A stretch of DNA of 27,868 nt from positions 1 to 27,868 of IMG/VR virus record IMGVR_UViG_3300032287_003461; one strand, 5' to 3'. The position numbers were made by a program, and so were the translations under genes. The stretch is from a virus. Positions within the stretch are counted from its first letter, which is position 1. Each line of letters opens with the position of its first letter. This document shows positions 1 through 5,834 of this stretch, piece after piece. Under the pieces are notes generated by a model. The model saw nothing but the letters and a program-made list of their open reading frames with translations. It did not search any database and was not told the origin of the DNA.

Positions 1-1
1 T

Positions 2-253
2 ATGGGATTCTATTACGACAGAAATTCGGACCAAGAAAGAATGTTGAACAAGTTCGACAAAGTAGTTAAGCGTAACAAAAACGTGATTGATGAGAACCAT
101 CCGGACTTTGAACCCACTAGTTTACCACTAGCTGAACAGTTCAAGTATTGGGCTAAGAGAAATGAAATGGAACGTATTGCACGTGACGCGGCTAAAGCAG
201 CTGAGGCAACTAAAGTGGAGGAGAAATTTATTAGTCACTATCGCCCCAAATAG
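2..253 (+). CDS. Hypothetical charged protein, possibly 5'-truncated by window edge
   Basis: An 83-codon frame opens with ATG at the second base of the window and ends in TAG. Because it abuts the edge, the true start may lie upstream and this ATG may be internal. The product is hydrophilic and rich in Lys, Glu, Arg and Asn, with a predicted helical middle (about residues 45-75, Ala/Glu/Lys-rich). It has no signal peptide, membrane segment or recognisable motif. It is followed by a 90-base gap containing a hairpin, so it is probably the last gene of a small transcription unit. I do not recognise the family. It is supported as coding by its length, strand and codon style, which match its neighbours. 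Confidence 0.6.
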   Translation: MGFYYDRNSDQERMLNKFDKVVKRNKNVIDENHPDFEPTSLPLAEQFKYWAKRNEMERIARDAAKAAEATKVEEKFISHYRPK

Positions 254-263
254 TATATTAGTA

Positions 264-312
264 TATACTGATGAGGGGGTGCAAGGTAAGCTCGAAAGGC
301 TGACCTAATAAA
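264..312 (+). other. Structured intergenic RNA element (8-bp hairpin, with hammerhead-like boxes)
   Basis: This is a GC-rich island in an AT-rich gap. Bases 284-291 (AGGTAAGC) can pair with 299-306 (GCTGACCT), leaving one A.G mismatch and a 7-base loop TCGAAAG. No T-run follows, so it is not a classical intrinsic terminator. The same stretch carries CTGATGAG (268-275) and CGAAA (293-297), the two boxes of a hammerhead ribozyme in the correct order. A 3-bp GG/CC helix plus U306-A307 could stand for helix III and the cleavage site. However, helix II is weak, helix I is nearly absent, and the simple hairpin competes with that fold. A processing or stability hairpin at the 3' end of the upstream gene is the cautious reading. 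Confidence 0.4.
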
Positions 313-343
313 AACGATTAAATTAAAATATAAAATAAAAGTT

Positions 344-607
344 ATGGACGTTAGAGAACAATGTTATGAACGAGCAACTAAGTTTGCAATTGAGTATGGT
401 TTCACAGATGTAAGTGAACATATTATGGATGTTATGGTTTCTATTATGTGTACTAGAGATAAGTCCTCACACGCTGGAGGAGGTTTTGTACAAGCAGTAG
501 TAGATAACAACTTATATTTAGCTCTAAGCAGAGCAGATAAGGATTGTAGAAACAACATTTATTTGTTGGCTATGTGTAATGCAAATTGTTTCATCGATAA
601 ATTTTAA
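344..607 (+). CDS. Hypothetical 87-aa protein
   Basis: The start lies in the leader context ATAAAAGTTATG, which also precedes three other genes in this half of the window (1208, 2487, 7776). The protein is probably soluble and helical, with five cysteines (residues 7, 36, 68, 78 and 82) and a glycine triplet near residue 46. The cysteines are not spaced like a classical zinc ribbon. No membrane segment or catalytic motif is visible. It is first in a run of small genes (344-1405) with short spacings, which looks like an early/middle phage operon. I do not recognise the function. Confidence 0.75.
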   Translation: MDVREQCYERATKFAIEYGFTDVSEHIMDVMVSIMCTRDKSSHAGGGFVQAVVDNNLYLALSRADKDCRNNIYLLAMCNANCFIDKF

Positions 608-610
608 TAT

Positions 611-814
611 ATGATTATAGTAGATACAACCGTTTACAAATCATTTGTCTTCATAGTTGAAGATGGTGATCATGAATATGAAGTTAGAATGACTGAAAAT
701 GATATTACTGATGATTGGGAGATGACAGATGAAGATGGAGCTGTTATTCCTATCACAAGTATATTAGGAAAGGAACTAATTGAATTATGTGCCGAACAAA
801 GATTAATGTCTTAA
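611..814 (+). CDS. Hypothetical acidic 67-aa protein
   Basis: It starts three bases after the preceding stop codon. The product is short and strongly acidic, with an alternating hydrophobic pattern in the first 20 residues (beta-like) and a helical C-terminus. Small acidic phage proteins of this sort are often inhibitors or DNA mimics, but nothing specific in the sequence shows that here. There is no cysteine pair, signal peptide or membrane span. It probably shares a transcript with the genes on either side. Confidence 0.7.
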   Translation: MIIVDTTVYKSFVFIVEDGDHEYEVRMTENDITDDWEMTDEDGAVIPITSILGKELIELCAEQRLMS

Positions 815-824
815 AAAATATAAT

Positions 825-1094
825 ATGAAAACATTTAATGATTTAAAATTCAAACCACACCCACATGTTGGTGGTGTTATTAGCAGAATTGTATTTGATA
901 ATGGATTTGGAGCATCAGTAGTTAAAACTGATTTCTCATATGGTGGGAAAGATGGTTTATATGAACTAGCAGTTATAGATAAGGGAGGTGAAGTTACATA
1001 TAGTACTCCAATATCAAGTGATGTTGTAGGTTATTTAAGTGAAGATGAAGTTACAGGATTATTAGAGCAGATTCAACAACTACCTAATGCCTAA
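825..1094 (+). CDS. Conserved small phage protein, 89 aa
   Basis: The 89-aa product has an N-terminal TFNDLKFKPH, a central beta-rich part ending in a Gly-rich turn (YGGKDG), a segment with the sequence YELAVIDK, and a C-terminal helix after DVVGYLSEDEV. From memory, this layout matches a small protein of unknown function common in marine T4-like phages; I cannot check that here. No catalytic residues are evident. The gene overlaps the next ORF by eight bases, which suggests translational coupling. It follows its upstream neighbour by ten bases. Confidence 0.8.
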   Translation: MKTFNDLKFKPHPHVGGVISRIVFDNGFGASVVKTDFSYGGKDGLYELAVIDKGGEVTYSTPISSDVVGYLSEDEVTGLLEQIQQLPNA

Positions 1095-1197
1095 AAAACC
1101 TAAAATAATAATTGTAAAGAAAAAAGGTAAACCATCTAAGTATCATCGTTCACGATTGAAACTGAATAAAGATGGATCAATAACAATTTACGAATAA
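1087..1197 (+). CDS. Small basic 36-aa protein
   Basis: A short frame begins inside the end of the preceding gene (ATG overlapping its last codons) and ends in TAA eleven bases before the next start. The product is highly basic, with about a third Lys/Arg residues, and opens MPKKPKIIIVKKKGKPSK. Its size and charge would suit a nucleic-acid-binding or ribosome-associated peptide, but that is speculation. It fills an otherwise empty 113-base gap in a compact operon, which is the main argument that it is a real gene. Confidence 0.55.
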   Translation: MPKKPKIIIVKKKGKPSKYHRSRLKLNKDGSITIYE

Positions 1198-1207
1198 AAA
1201 ATAAGTT

Positions 1208-1405
1208 ATGACAAATACAACAATTGAACGCTTAATTGAAATTGAAAACGAACGTGAACAAATTATGATGGATAAACAATTCCAGCAGTGGATGAAAAAA
1301 ATGAATGTGTCTCGTTTGTATACTGATAAGACAGGTGTTTTTAGAGCAAATGAACTTATGAATCAGTATGATTTAAGTAAATATAAGTATATAGTAAACT
1401 TGTAA
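1208..1405 (+). CDS. Hypothetical helical 65-aa protein
   Basis: It starts in the recurrent ATAAGTTATG leader context. The product is predicted almost all-helical in its first 35 residues, with a heptad-like pattern of Ile, Leu and Met among Glu and Arg, then a polar tail ending in Tyr-rich sequence. A small coiled-coil oligomer is possible. No family is recognised. It is the last gene before a strong hairpin at 1423-1454, so it probably closes the 344-1405 operon. Confidence 0.7.
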   Translation: MTNTTIERLIEIENEREQIMMDKQFQQWMKKMNVSRLYTDKTGVFRANELMNQYDLSKYKYIVNL

Positions 1406-1422
1406 TATACAACGTTTTAGTT

Positions 1423-1454
1423 AGGGAGCCCGGTTAGATTGACCGCGGCTCCCT
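1423..1454 (+). terminator. Strong terminator-like hairpin after the first small-gene operon
   Basis: AGGGAGCC (1423-1430) pairs perfectly with GGCTCCCT (1447-1454). Inside it CGGT (1431-1434) pairs with ACCG (1442-1445), with one bulged C, around a 7-base loop. The downstream T-tract is weak and interrupted, so termination efficiency is uncertain. The hairpin overlaps the first TTGACCGCG copy of the duplicated cassette, so termination and promoter or operator function may be coupled. Confidence 0.65.
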
Positions 1455-1476
1455 TGCTATCTTTATTATATAATAA
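1439..1476 (+). promoter_or_regulatory. Duplicated regulatory cassette, copy 1
   Basis: The element starts TTGACCGCGGCT (1439-1450) and ends in the perfect 14-base palindrome TTATTATATAATAA (1463-1476). Exactly 24 bases separate TTGACC from TATAAT. The same layout recurs 156 bases downstream (1595-1632). It stands directly before a 34-codon membrane micro-ORF starting at 1490. The spacing is too long for an ordinary -35/-10 pair, so it may be an operator plus -10 or a phage-specific middle promoter. Confidence 0.5.
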
Positions 1477-1489
1477 GAAAATAAAGAAA

Positions 1490-1594
1490 ATGGTAGTAAT
1501 GTTTATAATAATAGTAATTGCGGTCAATTTATGGATAGTAGTGAAAGATGTAATAGACATTATTGGTTTAATTATTAATCGAATTTTTAGATAA
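1490..1594 (+). CDS. 34-aa membrane micro-protein
   Basis: ATG GTA GTA ATG opens a 34-codon frame ending in TAA, lying exactly between the two copies of the duplicated cassette. The product is very hydrophobic: residues 1-18 (Val, Ile, Met, Phe, Leu, Trp) form one transmembrane helix. A second amphipathic or membrane segment follows after Lys-19/Asp-20, and the tail ends in basic residues (NRIFR). Its own leader copy and its position before the ATPase gene argue that it is expressed. It could be a holin-like or regulatory membrane peptide, but no family is recognised. An internal ATG at 1499 is an alternative start. Confidence 0.45.
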   Translation: MVVMFIIIVIAVNLWIVVKDVIDIIGLIINRIFR

Positions 1595-1632
1595 TTGACC
1601 GCGACTAATTTGTTAAATTTATTATATAATAA
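1595..1632 (+). promoter_or_regulatory. Duplicated regulatory cassette, copy 2, before the RadA-like gene
   Basis: TTGACCGCGACT (1595-1606) is followed, at the same 24-base distance as in copy 1, by TATAAT within the palindrome TTATTATATAATAA (1619-1632) and then AAGAAA. It overlaps the stop codon region of the micro-ORF and lies 18 bases before the ATPase start at 1651. It lacks the terminator hairpin that overlaps copy 1. It is likely a promoter/operator for the RadA-like gene. Confidence 0.5.
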
Positions 1633-1650
1633 GAAATAAAAGATAAAGAT

Positions 1651-2466
1651 ATGAATACAGGTAAAAAACGTGGTAGACCAAGTAAAAAACAAGTAGCTAA
1701 CTTTACTGTAGTACCTACAGAATTAAAATTAGATATTGTACAGTTAAGTAATTTAAATATCGATCCACGTATGATGAATACTATGGAAAGTGGATTACCG
1801 ATTGATAATTTAATTTCGCATGAAGGAGGAGTTCCATGTGCCACAAATATAATGTGTATTGGAGATCCGGGGGTTGGTAAAACAACTGTACTATTAGATT
1901 TATTAGCTTCTATGAATAACAAAGGTCATAAATGTTTATTCATATCAGGTGAAATGGGTAAAAAACAAATGTTTAAGTATACACAACGTTTCCCACAATT
2001 TAGAAATGTAAAAACATTGTTCATGGCTGATTATTTAGAACATAATACAAAAGATGTTATTGAACAAGTAATGACTATGGGTTGGGATTGTGTGTTAATA
2101 GATTCAATTGCTGAGATTGTAGAAGGTGTTAGAGACGATAATAAATGGGATCGTAAACAAGCTGAATCATGGTTAGTTGATTTATGTGTTAAGAATAATA
2201 AGGGTGAAAATGACTCAAATGCTTACACTTCATATTTGTTAATTCAACAAGTTACTAAATCAGGTGAGTTTGTAGGTTCAAATAAATTGAAACACATGAC
2301 CGACGCAATGATGGAAATGAGAAGAAGAAGTGACCGCGACGGAGGAGGTACATATATGAACTTTATTAAGAATAGAAATGGTAATGTCGATCAAAAGTTT
2401 AGTTATGAACTACAAAACGATTACATTTACTACGGTTCAATTGTAGAAACAGAAGACGAAGAATAA
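1651..2466 (+). CDS. RadA/Sms-like RecA-family ATPase with AT-hook-like N-terminus
   Basis: This 271-aa protein is a RecA-fold ATPase. Walker A is GDPGVGKTT (residues 71-79) and Walker B is CVLIDS (147-152). A later stretch, VTKSGEFVGSNKLKHMTD (about 201-218), and KNRNG (240-244) match the RadA/Sms signature (VTKEG...LEHMVD and KNRFG). RadA promotes branch migration during recombination and repair. The usual N-terminal zinc finger and C-terminal Lon-like domain are absent, so this is a minimal core and could instead act as a DnaB-like helicase or loader. Residues 5-13 (KKRGRPSKK) resemble an AT-hook, suited to binding AT-rich DNA. It has its own upstream cassette copy. The ATPase call is firm; the RadA assignment is probable. 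Confidence 0.85.
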   Translation: MNTGKKRGRPSKKQVANFTVVPTELKLDIVQLSNLNIDPRMMNTMESGLPIDNLISHEGGVPCATNIMCIGDPGVGKTTVLLDLLASMNNKGHKCLFISGEMGKKQMFKYTQRFPQFRNVKTLFMADYLEHNTKDVIEQVMTMGWDCVLIDSIAEIVEGVRDDNKWDRKQAESWLVDLCVKNNKGENDSNAYTSYLLIQQVTKSGEFVGSNKLKHMTDAMMEMRRRSDRDGGGTYMNFIKNRNGNVDQKFSYELQNDYIYYGSIVETEDEE

Positions 2467-2486
2467 TAAAATTAAAAATATAAGTT

Positions 2487-2624
2487 ATGATTAGAATGAT
2501 TAAAAACCTTTACGGTTATGTGAGATGTAAGTATTGTGGACGTAATTGTGACTCCACTGGTTCAGGAATGTCCATTAATGGAATGTGTGAACGTTGTTAT
2601 GAAAATGGAGGTGATGAAGAATAA
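2487..2624 (+). CDS. Small zinc-ribbon-like protein, 45 aa
   Basis: ATG in the AAGTTATG leader context opens a 45-codon frame ending in TAA. The product carries CKYC (residues 14-17) and CERC (34-37), two CxxC knuckles 16 residues apart, plus another Cys at 21. This is the arrangement of a single small zinc ribbon. The tail is acidic (GGDEE). Such proteins often bind nucleic acid or a protein partner such as RNA polymerase; the sequence does not say which. It follows the ATPase by 20 bases and probably shares its transcript. Confidence 0.65.
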   Translation: MIRMIKNLYGYVRCKYCGRNCDSTGSGMSINGMCERCYENGGDEE

Positions 2625-2659
2625 TTCTAACCCCAATTAACTAATTAAATTAAATTATA

Positions 2660-2845
2660 ATGAAAAAAATGAATTTATATATTATCAAATGTTACAATAA
2701 AGCAGGATATCCAATAGGAGATTATCATGTAGTAGCTTCAGGTGAACGTAAAGCAAAAGCTGCTTTAAGAGAAGATGAACGTACTAAAGGATGGTTGGGT
2801 AAAATGATAGTTGAAAATGTATTAAGTGTAATTATAACAGATTAA
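2660..2845 (+). CDS. Hypothetical 61-aa protein
   Basis: The product opens MKKMNLYIIKCYNKAGYP, looks like a small alpha/beta domain and is basic in its middle (ERKAKAALREDERTK). There is no cysteine pair, membrane span or known motif. The leader is A-rich without Shine-Dalgarno. It lies 35 bases after the zinc-ribbon gene and 12 before a membrane protein gene. I do not recognise the function. Confidence 0.65.
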   Translation: MKKMNLYIIKCYNKAGYPIGDYHVVASGERKAKAALREDERTKGWLGKMIVENVLSVIITD

Positions 2846-2857
2846 AAAATAAAAAAT

Positions 2858-3034
2858 ATGAGTAATAAAGAATCAAACGGATTAGGGTTTACAACAATAT
2901 TATTTCTAATATTCATGACCCTCAAATTAGCAGGTTTTATTAATTGGTCTTGGTGGTGGGTTACATCCCCGATTTGGATACCATTTGTATCAGTAATGGT
3001 TCTTGTTATTATCGCATTAATGTATAAAAAATAA
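2858..3034 (+). CDS. Small two-span membrane protein, Fragile-X-F-associated-like
   Basis: ATG after an A-rich leader opens a 58-codon frame ending in TAA. Residues 11-29 form one hydrophobic helix, then a Trp-rich turn NWSWWWVTSP, then a second helix at about 39-55, ending in MYKK. The pattern LKLAGFINWSWWW followed by PIWIP recurs, from memory, in small phage and bacterial proteins annotated as transmembrane Fragile-X-F-associated. Their role is unknown. Here it sits just upstream of the MoxR/VWA block, five bases before the next start, so it may be co-expressed with that block. Confidence 0.75.
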   Translation: MSNKESNGLGFTTILFLIFMTLKLAGFINWSWWWVTSPIWIPFVSVMVLVIIALMYKK

Positions 3035-3039
3035 AATTT

Positions 3040-4176
3040 ATGTTGAATAGTATTACTAAAATAAGATTTACCCAATATTATAAAAATGGGAAAACAATTC
3101 AAGGATTTAGACAAGCAGGATACTGGAGTGATAATACCTCATTCATTAATGAGAAAGATAGTATCCAACTACAGAAAGCACTTAAAGTAATCACTAAATC
3201 AGATCCAATTCAAATTGGGGGTAAAGATATTATTTATGCTACTAAGGCAAGTGATATACCTCGTTTCAAATTAAAGGAGTTTATTAAGGAGAAAAATCTA
3301 AAGAAAACATCTAGAGCTAAAATGGCTAATATATTCATAATGAATAAAGGTATGTTTTTAGACTTGATTAAGAAATTAGATTATGATGAACATTATTTTG
3401 TGAATGAACATGCTGCTATAAGCGGTCATAGACTTTGGGGTGATGGTGGTAATTGGGAAAATTGTATAAAACAATTTAACTCATATAAGGATAGAAACAA
3501 CTATTGGCTTGTAGAAAAAGATAAGAGTGATTGGAAGGATATGTTTAAGGATAGTAGTTTAGAGCAATTATTTAACAATAGTACTCACACAACTAAAGGT
3601 ACTTTACTTTGTGTTTATAGAGAACAAAAATTAGTTGACTTACTTAATATTATTGTTGATAATGTAAGTGATATTATAAGTGGGAAAAAGAAAATTGTAT
3701 TTGATGAGGATTTATTTGTTGAGTTAAATAAAGAAGGGATTGAACTTGATGAGGAATATTTACAAACACTTCGTGATATGCTGTTTAGTAAAGATGATTC
3801 TAATGTTAAGTTAGGTTTTGAAATGATGTCTAATTTAGTACTTAATCAAAGTACAATATTATCAATTTCGTTCCTACTGAATGAATTAATTTATCAAACT
3901 AGATTCAGACCAAGTTATTATACTAATAATAATACCAACTTAAAAGCGTTATTAAAACTACTTAAAACAAAAGGTATATATTGGGAACGTGATTGGAAAA
4001 CGTTTGGTACTGGGTTGAGAAAGAACTTTAAAATGGGTAAGGAAGGTGCTATTGTTAAGAAGTTCTTATTAGATAATATCAACCGTGAATTTAAATTGAA
4101 CAATTCAGCTGCTGAACAATTAGTTGATATTGTTTTTTCAACCGAGGTTCAAGAAGTAAATTTAATAGAAAAATAA
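3040..4176 (+). CDS. Unknown 378-aa protein of the MoxR/VWA block
   Basis: This is a full-length soluble protein that I do not recognise. The N-terminal 75 residues look alpha/beta and start like a small standalone domain (residues 1-22, with QYYKNGKTIQGFRQAGYW). The middle contains a Trp/Asp/Gly-rich stretch GHRLWGDGGNWENC (about 129-142). The C-terminal half is helical and charged. No Walker, metal-binding or protease motif is visible. It ends six bases before the metallopeptidase-VWA gene and is followed by the MoxR ATPase in the same orientation. That context suggests it is a partner, substrate adaptor or target of that machine, but this is inference only. Confidence 0.8.
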   Translation: MLNSITKIRFTQYYKNGKTIQGFRQAGYWSDNTSFINEKDSIQLQKALKVITKSDPIQIGGKDIIYATKASDIPRFKLKEFIKEKNLKKTSRAKMANIFIMNKGMFLDLIKKLDYDEHYFVNEHAAISGHRLWGDGGNWENCIKQFNSYKDRNNYWLVEKDKSDWKDMFKDSSLEQLFNNSTHTTKGTLLCVYREQKLVDLLNIIVDNVSDIISGKKKIVFDEDLFVELNKEGIELDEEYLQTLRDMLFSKDDSNVKLGFEMMSNLVLNQSTILSISFLLNELIYQTRFRPSYYTNNNTNLKALLKLLKTKGIYWERDWKTFGTGLRKNFKMGKEGAIVKKFLLDNINREFKLNNSAAEQLVDIVFSTEVQEVNLIEK

Positions 4177-4182
4177 AAGCAT

Positions 4183-5424
4183 ATGATAGATAATATACAC
4201 GGCGATATAGCCAAACACTCCAAGACATTAATGTTTCGTGAACCATTTTATGGATTGTTCCTAATTGGTTTGAATAAAGAATTAAGTGATGCCGTTGCAA
4301 CTGCTTGTGTCGCTAAAGATGGTATTAATACTAAGTTAGTTATTAGTCCTAAATTTTGGGAGACACTAGGTGAAGGATGTAAGGTAGCTGTTTTGAAACA
4401 TGAATTGTTACATATTGCATTTAAACACTTACAAATGTATGATGATTATGAAGATAAAACATTATTGAATGTAGCTGCTGATTTAGAAATTAATCAATAC
4501 ATTCAAGACGAGTATAAAGATGATACTTGGGATGGGTTAGAAATTACTGGTGCACCTTGGGCTGAGATGAAATTACCTGAAAAAGCAGGTACTAGAAAGT
4601 ATTATGAACTAATTAAAAAGGAAGCAGAACAAAATCCAGATGGTGATATTGCTAAGTTTTTAGATGCAGCTAAAGCAGCTAATGGAGATGGTGAACCTAG
4701 AGAAATAACTTTAGGAGACGGTACTAAAGTAACTGTTAAAGCATCTCATGAGTTTTGGAAACAATATGAGAATATGGATGAGGCAGAAAAGAAATTGATG
4801 GAGAAACAAATTGAACATCAACTTAAAGATGCTGCTGAACAAGTAAAAAAACAAAGAGGACATATACCTGGTGAGTTGAAAGAATTAATTGATAGTTTAT
4901 ATGTGAGTGAAGAAGCTGTTATCGATTGGAGAGCTTATTTAAGACGTTTTAATGGTATGGCTAGTAAAGTATTTACTAAGAAAACAAGACGTAAACCCAA
5001 TAAACGTTTCTATGGTAATCCAGCTCTTAAAATTAAACAAAGAAAAAATACATTAGTTGCTATTGATACTTCAGGTTCAGTTTCAAATGATGATTTAAGA
5101 GAATTTTTAAGTGAGATTCATCATATATGGAAAACAGGGACTGAAGTGACTGTTATTGAATGTGATGCTCAAATAGGAAATGTTTATGAGTATAAAGGAC
5201 AGTTTTCTGATGATTATAAAGCATCAGGTAGAGGTGGTACAAGTTATGATCCGGTATTAGAGTATTTATTTGATCATAAAGACAAGTATCAAAATTTGAT
5301 TTATTTGACTGATGGTGAGTGTTCAGTTAGGGATACACCATGTAAACCAACATTATGGGTTCACTGTTCAGGAAGAAGTATTAATGAAGATTTACCAGGA
5401 GCTAAAGTTCAAATTAGATCATAA
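4183..5424 (+). CDS. DUF2201-type metallopeptidase with C-terminal VWA domain
   Basis: The N-terminal half carries KHELLHIAFKH, an HExxH zinc-peptidase motif (H73, E74, H77), then AADLEIN (about 98-104), which in this family follows the motif and probably supplies the third ligand. The C-terminal part is a von Willebrand A-like domain: AIDTSGSVS (about residues 293-301) is the DxSxS metal-ion-dependent adhesion site, GRGGTSYDP (about 349-357) supplies the conserved Thr, and YLTDGE (about 373-378) the downstream Asp. This layout matches COG3864-type proteins, which pair with MoxR AAA+ ATPases. Its TAA stop overlaps the next ATG, so translation is coupled. The peptidase motif looks intact; its substrate is unknown. 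Confidence 0.88.
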   Translation: MIDNIHGDIAKHSKTLMFREPFYGLFLIGLNKELSDAVATACVAKDGINTKLVISPKFWETLGEGCKVAVLKHELLHIAFKHLQMYDDYEDKTLLNVAADLEINQYIQDEYKDDTWDGLEITGAPWAEMKLPEKAGTRKYYELIKKEAEQNPDGDIAKFLDAAKAANGDGEPREITLGDGTKVTVKASHEFWKQYENMDEAEKKLMEKQIEHQLKDAAEQVKKQRGHIPGELKELIDSLYVSEEAVIDWRAYLRRFNGMASKVFTKKTRRKPNKRFYGNPALKIKQRKNTLVAIDTSGSVSNDDLREFLSEIHHIWKTGTEVTVIECDAQIGNVYEYKGQFSDDYKASGRGGTSYDPVLEYLFDHKDKYQNLIYLTDGECSVRDTPCKPTLWVHCSGRSINEDLPGAKVQIRS

Positions 5425-5783
5425 TGGAAAATATACACGACTTAGATTCAGACCAAATAGAGAATATTAAAAATATGCTTAATAGTTGGGATGTAGATAA
5501 TATTAGAATGGCATTAATACTTTTAAACAATGCTAACTTTAATAACCCAACTATATCTCAACAAGTAAACTACTTAATGAGTAAATGTTCAGGACTAAGA
5601 TTCGCTGTGTTCAGTAACATTCATGATGAGGGTATGCGTGTTCGTTTTCATTTTGAAGATAAAAATATTGACGCCCCATCATTTAGAGAAAAGAGTTTAT
5701 ATGTTGATGATGAATCAAGTTCTGAATCTGTGAATTATGTTCCGTTAGCTCATCCATGGGGAAATTTAAAATTTAATTCATAA
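5424..5783 (+). CDS. Unknown 119-aa acidic protein between VWA peptidase and MoxR
   Basis: ATG overlaps the stop of the metallopeptidase-VWA gene (TAATG), which predicts tight stoichiometric coupling. The product is acidic. Its N-terminal half is helical (DQIENIKNMLNSW, then DNIRMALILLNNA) and its C-terminal half is beta-rich (RFAVFSNIHDEG, RVRFHFEDK). It has one Cys and no membrane segment. I find no family. The gene's position inside a MoxR/VWA block suggests an adaptor or small subunit. Confidence 0.75.
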   Translation: MENIHDLDSDQIENIKNMLNSWDVDNIRMALILLNNANFNNPTISQQVNYLMSKCSGLRFAVFSNIHDEGMRVRFHFEDKNIDAPSFREKSLYVDDESSSESVNYVPLAHPWGNLKFNS

Positions 5784-5834
5784 TGACCTCAACAAATAGT
5801 ATAAATTTAAGTATAATTAAAAAAGTAAAAGACA

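Noticed and set aside
264-312. A confident hammerhead ribozyme call
   Set aside because: Both sequence boxes are present, but helix I is not continuous, helix II is weak, and a more stable simple hairpin uses the same bases. I kept it only as a structured element with an open question.
1605-1922. A 105-codon minus-strand frame covering the start of the ATPase gene
   Set aside because: It runs against a well-supported RadA-like gene and its leader, has no recognisable product, and would contradict the uniform gene orientation.
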